Assembly (NCBI RefSeq): GCF_000003195.3
Contig: NC_012870.2
Coordinates: 35,466,741 to 35,530,740 of the forward strand
Length of the DNA: 64,000 bases
DNA from: Sorghum bicolor
Lineage: Eukaryota > Streptophyta > Magnoliopsida > Poales > Poaceae
Direction of reading: 5' to 3'
The first letter of the stretch is position 1, and the number at the start of each line of letters is the position of its first letter. Below, piece by piece: positions 44,670 through 55,665 of the stretch. The translations under genes were made by a program, and so were the position numbers. The notes beneath the pieces were generated by a model that saw nothing but the letters and a program-made list of their open reading frames with translations, searched no databases and was not told the origin of the DNA.

Positions 44670-45151
44670 CTAGCTCATTGCTGCGGTCCATGGAAATGTC
44701 CCATGGATCGCAGGTAGGCCATCTGTGCCTTGTGCTGGTGACGACTTGCATCCTCAAGGTCGATGAAGCTCTGCTGGGTCTGTTGATGCCATTGGGTAGC
44801 AGTCTGGATATGGGCATTCAGCGTACCTTCGATCTGCCTGTTCTAGAGCTCCAGTCCTCCCATGCGAGTGTTGAGGACGTCTAGTGTGACCTGAGGGCGA
44901 ACAGGGGGTGGCATTCCTTCGGAATCTGATGAGTGTCCGTGCTCATGATGCCTGGATCCCCCTGCACCATATGCCTCTGGCTCGCTTGGGCCTGCGCCTC
45001 CGTGCGCCTGCCAGCTCGACCCTCCTGGCTGCCAGCTCTGATGAGGACATCACCATGCTGGATACGTTGACACCATCGTCTTTTTCCAAGTTGCAATTCA
45101 TCTCCAACTCAGCTACCACGTCACTCTCGGATTCAGCAAACATGTCGTCAG
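44670..45151 (-). pseudogene. Remnant of the second ORF of element L
   Basis: Its position and composition match the C-terminal part of the second ORF of G: acidic and serine-rich on the minus strand, with several short frames (44881-45143) and no continuous reading. It is cut at about 45152 by element M. The 5' part of L is not seen again in the window. Confidence 0.4.
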
Positions 45152-45839
45152 TGTTTTGATCATAACTTCTTCATACGACATTGAAATGGGGTGATCTTGG
45201 ACTCGTTGGAAAGAGAACAACAACGCTGTCATTTTGGATCTGGTCCTAGCTCCAGATCCTTTGTGGATTGATCATTATGTTCACGCCAAGATGCTGCGTC
45301 ACATATTTTGGGCCAACTTGGTCATGTATCGAATTCGGGCCATAAGCCCATGTTGTGGGCGCCTCCCCCTGGTCGTCTCCAACCCTAGGTTGTTTCTTCT
45401 TTATATTCCACGCAGCCGCCGCTGTTTAGACTTGGGTTTTGTTTAGAGTTTAGTTTTCCATCGAGAAACTGAATCATTCATTGTAACTGTGGTGTCAAAT
45501 CTTTTACAGTGATCCATGGCCCCCGTTCTTGATCTCCTCCACTGTGTCGATTAGTCCTTTGGAACCGAGTTCTTGAACCCTCATTGAATATTCACGTCAA
45601 TTACATCTGCAATTTCAGATTGCGTGTTTATACTTTCTTGCTTGTGTTCTTCGATTCGCTTGCAGGAACAGCCTTCTTGGCATGGTCAATCAAGTTGTGC
45701 TTGGTTGATAACCAATGGAGCAGTGGTGTAACGGTTGCAGGGTTCGAATCGTGTTGATTTGAAGCCGGATCGCGAACGTCGAGTTCTCCACAATCGAATT
45801 TATCAACTACCTCTCGGAAGATCGGGCCTGGTCTCATCA
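45152..45839 (+). repeat. 5' LTR of element M (chromovirus-like)
   Basis: About 688 bp from TGTTTTGATC to GTCTCATCA, followed by an initiator tRNA-Met primer site. The start is approximate because no partner LTR is present for comparison. Confidence 0.55.
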
Positions 45840-45841
45840 AT

Positions 45842-45851
45842 TGGTATCAGA
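45842..45851 (+). promoter_or_regulatory. Initiator tRNA-Met primer-binding site, element M
   Basis: TGGTATCAGA, two bases after the LTR end; the following bases depart from the canonical GC. Confidence 0.7.
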
Positions 45852-47141
45852 TATCTCAGTTTTACCGCGAGGTATAATCTCGTTTGCCATAGATTCATAT
45901 TTGTTCATTACCTACAGTCCAAAAAAGCACAAAAAAATATATAATTTAATTTTTCCGCTGTCCTATCACCCATTGTGCCTTGCAATTTCGTTTTTACATT
46001 TGCTTTGTTGAGTTTGTGTCCGTGGTTGAGTCTAGTTGGTGGTTTTGATTGTGTTCGTCGCGTAGTTCAATGCACCGTTGCTGTTCTTTGTTTCTGCCGC
46101 TATCCCATCCACTATTTTTCCAAACAACAAGTCGAAGCCACTACATTACTCGACTTGCCCTGCTAGCCGCCTTATGTGATCTCACGCCACCGCGCTAACC
46201 CTAGATAGTTTGACAGCCGCTGTTATTTTGCCTGCTTCGCAGCCCTCCTTACATCATCAAGCGAATACCTACTGCTGTTAGTCACAGGGATGGTTCATCC
46301 TGTGATCGGTGTTGGAGTTTAGGGACACTTTGCCCTAACTGCCGCCGCCGCCGCCGCCGCCGTATTGTGCCTTCTGAAAAACAAAACCTGAGATACCTTC
46401 GGTAAAACAGGCATAACGTTTCGCTCGTTTATCAGAAAAATCTGAAATTTTTACAGCAGCTTCTTGACATCATTTGGAACCGACCCAAACTGTTAGGTTT
46501 CAGCAAAATTGCCAAAAAAAATCAGGAAAATAAAGAAAATAAATTAACAAGGGTTTTGCACGCTTTTCAAAGAAATTGCTGAATTTTTGTAGACAACATC
46601 TGACCTCAGTTGGAGTTGCCAGTTTTTGTGGTTACATCTTGTGTGATCCTTGTTCAGAGAAAAATATAAAAAAATAGTGAAAAAAAATCTTGATTCCTAC
46701 TAGTGCCTTTTGGAAAATCCATGAAAAAATCTGCTCTATTGCTTGATTATTGAGTTTTCTTCCATCATACCTTGTTTAACCTTGTTGCGCTACGTCTAGA
46801 CACGTCTTAGCCAGCAATTATGATTTGTTCTTTGGATACTTATTGAACTTAGCTAACTCTGTATTCGAATATTACTAATCCTTGCTACTCAAAGTGTGTC
46901 TGTCCAAAGCTCCACATATACTTCTATCAGCCCAGGTTCATCTTGCAACTGTTTACCCACGCTGAACAACAGATTACTTTGCCAATTTGGTTTTTGCTCC
47001 TGTTTGGCTTTGGTAAGAACACTTGTAAGACGGTGGTAAGCCACATCTGATTTTATATTCCACTTTTACCACCACCACCACTTGGTTCCTTTTAGTTGAT
47101 AGGGATAATCCTTTGTTGTTGTTTTTCCCTATTTTCTAACC
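45852..47141 (+). other. Leader of element M
   Basis: A long non-coding leader between primer site and gag. It includes a (GCC)7 run at 46341-46362 and pyrimidine-rich stretches near 47040. No gene is seen. Confidence 0.6.
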
Positions 47142-48435
47142 ATGGCAGGATCTCCGATGGATTTCATTGATTGTGTGTCCAAGGGTGAACTTACAGCGTT
47201 CATGAAATGAACAGCGCAATCTTATGACCGAGCTAACACGCAATGTGAACAATCTAGTCACCCGCATTGAACAGGTTGAGCAACGCCCTCATTCTCTTCA
47301 TGGTGATGATGAAGATGCAGATGGAGATCTATCTGATCATATGTATGATGACGGTGATGCACGCAACCGTCGCCGCTACAACTTCAATCATCGCGGTATG
47401 GGAGGTAATAACCATGGTAATAATGATCCCTTTGCTAAAATTAAATTTAGCCTACCTCCTTTTGTTGGTAATGTTGATCCTGAGGCATATTTAGATTGGG
47501 AGCTTGCTGTTCAACAAAAATTTGATTCCCATAATGTGCCTGCTGAGCATAGAGTTAGACTTGCTACTAGTGAGTTTACTAATTTTGCTTTGTTTTGGTG
47601 ATCTTTGCAATATTAATAATGCTGCTGCTGTACCTCAAACTTGGAATGTTTTAAAACAACGTATGAAATCTCGCTTTGTTCCTCCTTATTATCAACGTGA
47701 TTTACATCTTAAACTGCAAACTTTAAAACAAGGAGATAAAAAGTTTAGAAGCATACTATCAAGAATTGCTTATTGGTTTAGCACGTTGTGGTGTACATGA
47801 AGATGATGCTGATGCTAGTGCTAGATTCTTTAGTGGTTTAAATCGTGATATCCAGAACATTCTTGATTACAAAGAATGGCGTAATTTTTCCCAATTGTAT
47901 CATCTTGCCATAAAGGCAGAACGTGAAGTACAGGGACGCAAACAACACCAGACTTTCAGGTCTAATAATGGGAGAAAGTTTCAGCAGCATTCCGATCCAA
48001 AGACGCTCACGCTCACACCTGCATTTTCTTTTGGGGTAAGTAAATTGTCTAATATGCAGCCCCCAGGTGAAGAAAGGTGCCACTCCAGGTGCTTCCACTA
48101 GCTCCTCTTTGTCTAACGCTAAAATCATTTGCCATCGATGCAAAGGCATGGGACATGTCATGAAAGATTGCCCCAGTCGTCATGCTTTCATTGCTACCGA
48201 GGATGGATATGTAAGTACTAGTGATGTTGAAGATGATTTAGCCATTGCTGCTAACATTGCTGCTGATCCCACCGAGGGCGATCAAGACACGGAGACCATC
48301 GCCATTGACTCTGTTGTTGCCTCTGCGGGCTACCCTAGCCTTCTTGTGCAGTGTATGTTGAGTTCACGTGTGGTAGATGAAGAAAATAAGCAGATCCAGC
48401 GTCACAATTTGTTCCACATATATCTTTTTGTGTAG
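47142..48435 (+). pseudogene. Gag of element M, frameshifted
   Basis: The ATG at 47142 starts MAGSPMDFID, stopped after about 22 codons. Other frames then carry the capsid region DPFAKIKFSLPPFVGNVDPE, AYLDWELAVQQKF, PPYYQRDLHLKLQTL, GLARCGVHEDDADASARFF and GLNRDIQNILDYKEWRNF. A zinc knuckle CHRCKGMGHVMKDC lies at about 48130-48172. Frame changes occur near 47600, 47765 and 48065. This is a chromovirus-type Ty3/gypsy Gag (Reina- or CRM-like; not resolved here). Confidence 0.85.
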
Positions 48436-48738
48436 GGTTGTCGTGTTCTCACCATCATTGATAGCGGGAGTTGCAACAACTTGGTGAGTTCAGATTTGGT
48501 TGAGAAGCTTGGCCTAACCACACGACAACATTCGTATCCATATAAACTTCAATAGTTCAATAATAGTGGTAAGACTAAGGTCACTAAATCAGCCTGCATT
48601 AGTTTCTTCACAGGTTGTTATCATGATACTGCTGATTTTGATGTTGTGCCTATGCAAGCTTGTTCAATTTTGTTAGGATGTCCATGGGAATTTGATACTG
48701 ATGCTTTACACCATGGTAAAACTAATACATACACTTTT
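48436..48738 (+). pseudogene. Protease of element M, truncated
   Basis: After a TAG near 48433 the frame gives GCRVLTIIDSGSCNNLVSSD with the D-S-G protease site, followed by DFDVVPMQACSILLG. It is cut after NTYTF by the LTR of element N at 48739. The RT and integrase of M are not in view. Confidence 0.8.
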
Positions 48739-49456
48739 TGTTGATGCAAAAGTGGATCTGCAAACACAAAGCGCTAATACCCGATTCAATGTTAAGGCGT
48801 GCCAGCCGATTTGACCTTACAACCGACAAAGGTGATAACTTGAATACTTTGGTCCCGACAACAGCGATGCGCCTGGATGCGACAGCCAAGAGGTATTCAC
48901 GTGGAACTTGAGAACTCGCCGAGCTTGACTCGATGAATTTCTAATAACTCATAAGTAAAAAGAAAATATGCGAGGTGACGAAGTCATCGAAAAGTAGATA
49001 CTAGAATAGATGTAAAAACTTGTGTTTGATTGATTGTGATCCTTTTCTTACATTGCTACGAGGTCTACATTTATACCCTGTCCAAAAGAGTTACAACCAG
49101 ATACGACTAGGACTCTAATTCCAAATCGAACGGAATCCATATGTAAAACAAACTCCAATAACTATGGAAAACATTAATCTATCCACCATAGGCGATCGGC
49201 ACACGGTCACCATCCTATTGACAATTCCTGCACCATCTTCTGCTATCATCGGCAAATCACCTTCCATCGGCATCGGCAACCACCAATATCGGTCATCGGC
49301 ATAGATCAATCACCCCCGGACTTGGTCACATCCTGTTGCCTTATCATCGGCATCATAACCCATCGGAAACCCTTCTGCCAATCAAGCATTACTTTTCTGC
49401 CTGCCGATCCATACTCAATTAATTTGTCAGGTACGTGTCCAAAAATAGTGTCAACA
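48739..49456 (-). repeat. 3' LTR of Tat-lineage element N
   Basis: The LTR is 718 bp, with plus-strand ends TGTTGATGC and AGTGTCAACA. A minus-strand purine tract (AATTGGGGGGCATG) follows at 49457-49470. The LTR contains eight copies of GCCGAT/ATCGGC, most of them clustered at 49195-49408. It is inserted in the protease of M. Confidence 0.75.
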
Positions 49457-49524
49457 CATGCCCCCCAATTTCGGAGTATGAAATCATTAATGCTTCCGAA
49501 ATTCTCTCCTAATAATGACGCCCT
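49457..49524 (-). other. Polypurine tract and 3' end of element N interior
   Basis: The minus strand reads AATTGGGGGGCATG immediately before the LTR. The rest is noncoding. The interior is interrupted at 49525 by element JK and resumes at 58811. Confidence 0.7.
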
Positions 49525-50733
49525 TGTTGATATTAGGGAACGCAATAAGGAATTGATCCGCAAGCGCACGGATATCAGTGAGCACTTCACCCGGGATGTT
49601 ATCCAGATTATCGTATTTATATTTTTACCACTAGGAGAAAGAGTGCATCTGACTAACCCGGTCTATTACTACTAACCCTTTAGGCAACAAAGAATGTTTC
49701 TCGATGTGAGTGATAAATAGAGAAGACTGCAACCGTAATCTCCTTCTAACCTTGGTAAGGATGATCTACTGTTCTATTGGGGAGGCTAACGGAATCTAGA
49801 CACCACAAAGGATGTTCAACCCGTACCTATAAACCCTATCCTTCCTGCTAACGAGATATGGTCAGCAAAGATAACTCGGAAATGTCACGTTCCTCACTAC
49901 TACCATGGTCTAGCTAGTCAGGGAATATATATGAGTACCCTAGCCTAAACACCACGTTTATGCTAGCAATGATTACTCTAAACTCTACGCGAAGAAATTA
50001 AAGTAAACTCATAAACCAAAAGAACAATAAAACAAGAACGTACTAGAATTTAGAAGTCGAAATACTGAAGAATCCTAGGAGCAAGCCTCGGGTTAGGAGA
50101 ACTTGATCCCGCAGGTACAAGCTCGGAGTAGAAACCGATAGGCCGCGCTTCCTCCGATCTACACCTCCACTCTATCTCTCTCAATCTAGTAGAAACTAGA
50201 AGATCTATTTCTACTTACATTGGTTGCTAAGCCTAAAAAGAAATTTTATTTAGAGAAGAGGTTTTCCTTCGAGGGCACCCCTCAACTCTATGATAAACTT
50301 CCGTCCCTCTAGGGGCCAGGGGGTCTCCTTATATAGTCCTCCTCCTCTATGCATTTTTGGTCCAGTAGGCGATGTGGTACTACGTTATCCTTGATCCTTT
50401 AGGTCAGTGGAACGTCGTGTGTGAAAAGAGTCCTGATTGACATCCAGAGGGGGGCGGGCGCCCTGGGCCTGGCCCCTTTCGGCCACCGCTTTCTTCCCAT
50501 GGCTTCTGGAGTCTTCTAGATGGTAGAATATTGTGCGGTGCGTTGATATCTCTATGTAATCCCGACATGTGGGCCTTTCTTCCTAATTTCCTGATAACCC
50601 CCTGCAGAAACAGATAAACAACAAAACTCATGGAATTCTGTTAGATCAAACCCTAATTCTAGGTGTTGGTTGCATATTGGTCCTTTCTCTTGTTTATTTG
50701 ATAATTAAAATTGATACTTAAGAACCGTCAACA
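49525..50733 (-). repeat. 3' LTR of element JK
   Basis: 1209 bp, TGTTGATATT to CCGTCAACA on the plus strand. Only one GC motif (50452-50463) remains, 116 bp from the TATA (50329-50335). The other LTR has two motifs and is exactly 21 bp longer. Confidence 0.92.
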
Positions 50734-51158
50734 AATACCCTCATACTTAGGCTTTTACTCGTCCTCGAGAAAAGGATGGTTAAGAACAATATCTGGGGTA
50801 AAACATTCTTTTCATAATTGCAGGGTGTTAAAATCCACCGTATACTATAGTCAGGGAAGTATATGGTTAAGAGTAAAGATTCTTTCTTCACAATCCTGTT
50901 ACTTGGAGTTTTTGTATATTTTTGAAAAGAAAGTTAGCATACCTTTTATCCTCATAGGTTCTCTCAGATCACTCATTATCTTTTACATATCTCACTGAGG
51001 CTGTTTTAATTTGCAAAAATTCTCAAGCATACTTACCTTTGTATTTATTGCCTGATCAAAACGGGATCTGAGGAGGGGAATGTCATACTCTTAGATTAAA
51101 GACTTTGGAAATTAAAATCTTTGTCAACTCTTGCTGGCATATTGCTTATTAGAGGGAC

Positions 51159-51307
51159 CATGGGCTATCATTTTTCTCTTTTTTTTAAGTGGATACCGAG
51201 GTACCCCTAATTCTACTGCCGGACACTTGTCCATTTTTTCTACGAGGTTGTCGAGCACTTGCTCCTTTTTATTTCCTCGAAATATCTTTATTTTTGCATA
51301 GCCCATG
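51159..51307 (-). other. Predicted structured RNA in the 3' UTR of element JK
   Basis: CATGGGCTAT (51159-51168) and ATAGCCCATG (51298-51307) form a perfect 10-bp closing helix. Inside, in RNA order, are GAGC-AAGT-GCTC (51264-51253), GGAC-AAGT-GTCC (51232-51221) and GGGTAC-CTCG-GTATCC (51206-51191). Hairpin loops AAGT and the 14-nt linker (GGCAGTAGAATTAG) match element A, while stems of hairpins 1 and 3 and the closing helix differ. Confidence 0.55.
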
Positions 51308-51809
51308 CCTCTAATGCAATAATACTTCGGAAGAGTGAATCTTTCTGAATAAAAGTCTTGATCTTAGGAGCATGATAAATCTCTTAACAAGGGTCTAACT
51401 CATTTTGAACAAACTCAATACAGTAGATAGCTTTTATAATCATAATTAATATTTTCAGTTTTATTAGGCATATAAAACACTGGGGATGGTAGCTAGAATT
51501 TTGAAGATTTTGAAATAAATTCTCCAAGCAACAATGATATCAAGAATAAGAAACTCATACTCTACCATCTCACATTCCATACTGTCTTAAGTAACACAGG
51601 GTTTTAAAATGATTTTCAATAATTGCATGTTTTAGAAAATATCACAGAGTGAGTTTAATCATGATTAGAAATATTTTAATCTTTTTAATTTATCATGTCA
51701 GAAATAGTATTCTGCATAATCCAAGATATGTGTATGTGTAAAGTCAAGTGTGCAGAGTATGTACCTGACTCGTGGAGTGGTGTAGTCGAAGTTGTGTTTG
51801 GCATGTCGA

Positions 51810-51827
51810 GGGATCTCTCCCATACTT
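51810..51827 (-). other. Internal polypurine-tract-like hairpin, element JK
   Basis: The minus strand reads AAGTATGGGAGAGATCCC. The start copies this family's own PPT (AAGTATGAGGG), and GGGA/TCCC can pair across GAGA. Confidence 0.45.
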
Positions 51828-52036
51828 GTTTTCTGCTTTCTTGCACAAAAAATAAAATAGAGACACACAAAACATAATAATAATAATAATAATACTCTTT
51901 ATTAATCTTGAGGCATTTATTACAAAAGACTGACGATAGTAGCAAACTGATGATAAACTGAAAATAATAGTAAACCTAAACCGAATTTAAAGACTGATAA
52001 CTAAGATGCATTGCCTCAAGGTCTAATATGGATAAC

Positions 52037-52666
52037 TTAGCGGCGCTCTAATTCCTTAATCTTCTTATTGGCACTAGCAAGATCATGCTTAAGGAATAGT
52101 ATAATGGTGTTGTGGTTAGAGAGCTGCCTAGTGAGGAAATTAATTGAGGACTGGAGGTCTATGATAACTCTGTCTAGCCTGCGAACGTCCTCATCAATAT
52201 CTACTATAGTCTTGCGACGCTTGGGAGGTGTCTGAAAAGCATTGAGAGCATGCTTCGGGGCTGCCTTTGGAGAGATGAAACGGACTTTGGCTGCTCTAAT
52301 CCCTTCGAAATAAGGTCTTTCCTCCTCCGTAGTGTAGCGTATGCTGCTGATCTCGCCGCTCCGGTTGGTCTTGACTCCAACGACCCTCTCATTGGGTCTA
52401 GGTGGAAGGATCCTCGTGCCGGTTGGCACCTTGATGGTGGTCTTCGTCTTGGATGATGATCCCTTGAGGAGTAGGGGTTGTGGTGGCGCGGTGAGAACTG
52501 GTTGAGCATGATAGGATTGGTCGGAGCTGCGTTGGCGTAATGGCATGGCTTCTAGCTGTCGCTCTGTGTTGGTCGGGACGAGAGCACGGGCGTCGGGGTC
52601 ATCCACAGGCTCCATGTTGAGGTTGAAGGGGACGACTTCCCAATCATCGTGGAACTTCTCGGCCAT
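52037..52666 (-). CDS. Extra ORF after pol in element JK, unknown function
   Basis: A 209-residue intact ORF, MAEKFHDDWEVVPFNLNMEP at the start. It has a basic middle (PPKRRKTIVD) and a C-terminal region of heptad-like leucine/isoleucine spacing from about residue 160 (coiled coil likely). No signal peptide or membrane span is seen, so it is not a typical envelope. It sits in the position where the second ORF of G occurs but shares no obvious sequence with it. A TATA box lies upstream (52756-52762), so it may be expressed from its own promoter. Confidence 0.6.
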   Translation of the reverse strand: MAEKFHDDWEVVPFNLNMEPVDDPDARALVPTNTERQLEAMPLRQRSSDQSYHAQPVLTAPPQPLLLKGSSSKTKTTIKVPTGTRILPPRPNERVVGVKTNRSGEISSIRYTTEEERPYFEGIRAAKVRFISPKAAPKHALNAFQTPPKRRKTIVDIDEDVRRLDRVIIDLQSSINFLTRQLSNHNTIILFLKHDLASANKKIKELERR

Positions 52667-52752
52667 TGGAGCAGCGAGGAACTAATCAAGCTCTAATTGA
52701 AGAAGAAGAGAAGGCTTGGTGGTTTGGTGTTTGAAAACTGATGTCAGGGGTC

Positions 52753-52937
52753 TATTTATATAGGGGTCAAAAAGTGCCTCTAGGGGTTGTTATGGTTGCT
52801 CCTGTCGATGTGCGTGAGAAACTTTCCATCTGACGGATTATTCGGATTACCATAAATGCATTTTCCATAACAGAGAAAATCGGGACCGAGGGGGAATAGG
52901 AGCTGGGCGCCTGCCCACCTGATCTGGGCGCCCGCCC
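52753..52937 (-). promoter_or_regulatory. Possible internal promoter of element JK
   Basis: The minus strand has CTATATAAATA (52753-52763), about 90 bp before the extra ORF start. Two GC motifs (52905-52916, 52926-52937) with a 21-bp period lie 142 bp further upstream, the same arrangement as in the LTR promoters. Transcription has not been shown. Confidence 0.5.
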
Positions 52938-53046
52938 TCTCTCTGGCCCCTCTGCGGGCCCACTTTTTCGAGCGTGGTTCTAGATGCAAAATTATTTAGA
53001 AAAATATATATATGACCCATAAACATCAGATTAAAAAGATCGAGCT

Positions 53047-55665
53047 CTAATTCTCTATGGGAAGGTAAAAATGGACTACGTCTATTTCTTCTAATTCTAT
53101 ATTGGGCTCTAAAAACAATTTAAGACGTTGACCATTTACCTTGAATAACGTACCTTCGTCATTTTGAAGTGTGATAGCTCCGTGGGATGATGAATTAGTT
53201 ACCTTGAATGGTCCTTCCCATTTGCTCCGGAGTTTTCCATGCCTGAAAAGCTTCACCCTGGAATTAAAAAGTAATACCTTATCTCCGGGTGTGAACTCCT
53301 TCTTCTTGATTCTCTTGTCATGCCACCTTTTGACTCTTTCTTTGTAGATCTTCGAATTGTGATATGCTTTCTCACGCCATTCTTCCAATTCTGATAATTG
53401 CATTCTTCTGTAATCTCCAGCAACATCTAGGTCCATATTCCATCTCTTTATGGCCCAATGTGCTTTGAACTCTAGTTCAGCAGGTAGTTGGCAAGTCTTT
53501 CTGTACACCAATTGGTATGGGGACATTCCAATTGGGATCTTGTATGCTGTTCGGTACGCCCGGAGTGCATCGGGTAACTTGTCTTTCCACGCCATTCCCA
53601 TTTCATTTACTGTCTTCTGAAGAATATTCTTGATTTGCTTGTTGGAAGTCTCTGCTTGGCCACTTGTCTGGGGATGATAGGGGGTAGCAACGTTGTGACG
53701 GATTCCATGTTTTGATAGGTATTGCTTGAAGCGTTTGTCGATGAAGTGTGCTCCTCCATCACTTATCACTACTCTAGGGACTCCGAATCTTGGAAATATA
53801 ATTTCTTCAAACATCCTCTTTGAACTGATGTTGTCGGCATGCTTGCAAGGTAGTGCCTCTACCCACTTGGAGACGTAGTCTACTGCCACCAAGATGTACT
53901 CACACTTTTTTGATGGAGGAAATGGACCCATATAGTCTATTCCCCAAACATCAAAGAGCTCAATCTGGAGGTTGTTGGTGAGTGGCATTGCATCCCTTGT
54001 ATTTATGTTTTCGTGCCTTTGACATGGCCCACATCTTCTGATATATTGCTTCGTGTCTTCATACATTATAGGCCAGTAGAATCCACACTGCCAGATCTCT
54101 GAATGTGTACGGAATGCTCCATAATGACCTCCATATGGTGATGAATGACATCTGTCGATGATCTTCCATCCTTCCTCAGTGGTCACACATCTCCTAAGTA
54201 AGCCATCAGAACATACTCGAAAGAGGTATGGCTCATCCCATATATGTGAACGACTTTCTTGAATAAGCTTCTTCTTGTTTGCTCCTGGTGGTACATACCC
54301 TGAAACCATAAAATTAACAATATCTGCGTACCAGGGGTCAGACCTGTTAATCTCGTAGAGCATGTCGTCCCGGAGTGAATCATTGATGGGGGTCTCCTGT
54401 GGACTCTTAAAATACAATCTAGACAAGTGATATACAACAGAATTTTCTACTCCCTTTTTATCTTTTATTTCTAAGTCAAATTCTTGGAGTAATAAGATCC
54501 ATCTAATCAGGCGAGGTTTAGCATCTTTTTTAGTGAGCAAATATTTTAGTGCAGCATGATTAGTGTAAACAATTATTTTAGCTCCAACTAAATAAGATCT
54601 AAATTTATCAATGGCAAAAACAACAGCTAGAAGCTCTTTTTCAGTGGTTGCATAATTAAGTTGAGCTCCTGTCAAAGTTTTACTGGCATAAGCAATTGCT
54701 TGATGCTTCTTATTTTTAGTTTGTCCCAAAACTGCCCCCACAACATAATCACTAGCATCACACATAATTTCAAAAGGCAACGACCAATCAGGGGGTTGAA
54801 TGATTGGTGCAGAGATGAGTGCTTTCTTTAATAAATTGAAAGATGTTAGACATGCATCATCAAATTCGAAAGGAGCATCCTTGGCTAGCAAAAGAGTAAG
54901 TGGTCTAGCAATAAATGAAAAATCTTTTATGAATCTACGATAAAAACCAGCATGGCCAAGAAAGCTTTGAATTCCTTTTATGTTCACAGGTGGAGGTAGT
55001 TGTTCAATTACTTCAATTTTAGCTTTGTCTACCTCAATACCTCTTTCAGACACTAGGTGTCCCAGCACTATTCCTTCTCTAACCATAAAATGACATTTTT
55101 CCCAATTAACAACTAAGTGCTTTTCTTCACATCTTTGCAAAACCTTGTCTAAGTTTTCAAGACAACTATCAAAAGTTTTTCCATAATCAGAGAAATCATC
55201 CATGAAAACTTCCATAATCTCTTCAATCATATCAGAAAATATAGACATCATGCATCTTTGAAAAGAAGCTGGTGCATTACACTACCCAAAAAACATTCTT
55301 CGGTAAGCATAGGTTCCATATGGGCATGTAAAAGTGGTTTTGCTTTGATCATCAGGATGGATCGGGATTTGGTGATACCCTGAATATCCATCTAAGAAAC
55401 AGAAGAACGAATGGTTTGCTAATCGCTCTAGCATCTCATCTATGAAAGGTAAAGGAAAGTGATCCTTTCTCGTGGATTTGTTTAGTTTTCTATAGTCTAT
55501 GCACATCCACCATCCTGTGACGGTGCGTTGCGGAATTAGCTCGTTCTTTTCATTCATAATAACAGTCATGCCTCCCTTTTTAGGCACAACTTGAACTGGG
55601 CTTACCCACTCACTATGCGGCACAGGATATATAATCCCTGCATGCAGCAACTTTATAACTTATTT
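53047..55665 (-). pseudogene. Reverse transcriptase, RNase H and integrase of element JK
   Basis: One frame throughout. RT: LLHAGIIYPVPHSEWVSPVQ, WWMCIDYRKLNKSTRKDHFP, and active site [13 protein letters not shown]. RNase [18 protein letters not shown] and [11 protein letters not shown]. Integrase: zinc-binding H-H-C-C (HYGAFRTH to CGPCQRH) and the D-D-E triad in [21 protein letters not shown] and [11 protein letters not shown]-terminal tail follows ([10 protein letters not shown]). Stops are TAA at 55660-55662 and TAG at 55282-55284. Apart from these the 870-residue region is intact, and it is the best enzyme source for Athila-type elements in this window. Confidence 0.92.

Larger units (their letters stand above)
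50734..52036 (-). other. 3' untranslated region of element JK
   Basis: It begins with the PPT AAGTATGAGGGTATT (minus strand, 50734-50748), differing from the AAGCTTGGGGG form of the other families. It contains the predicted closed hairpin array (51159-51307), an internal PPT-like hairpin (51810-51827) and a (TAA)n run (51875-51893). No gene is seen. Confidence 0.75.
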
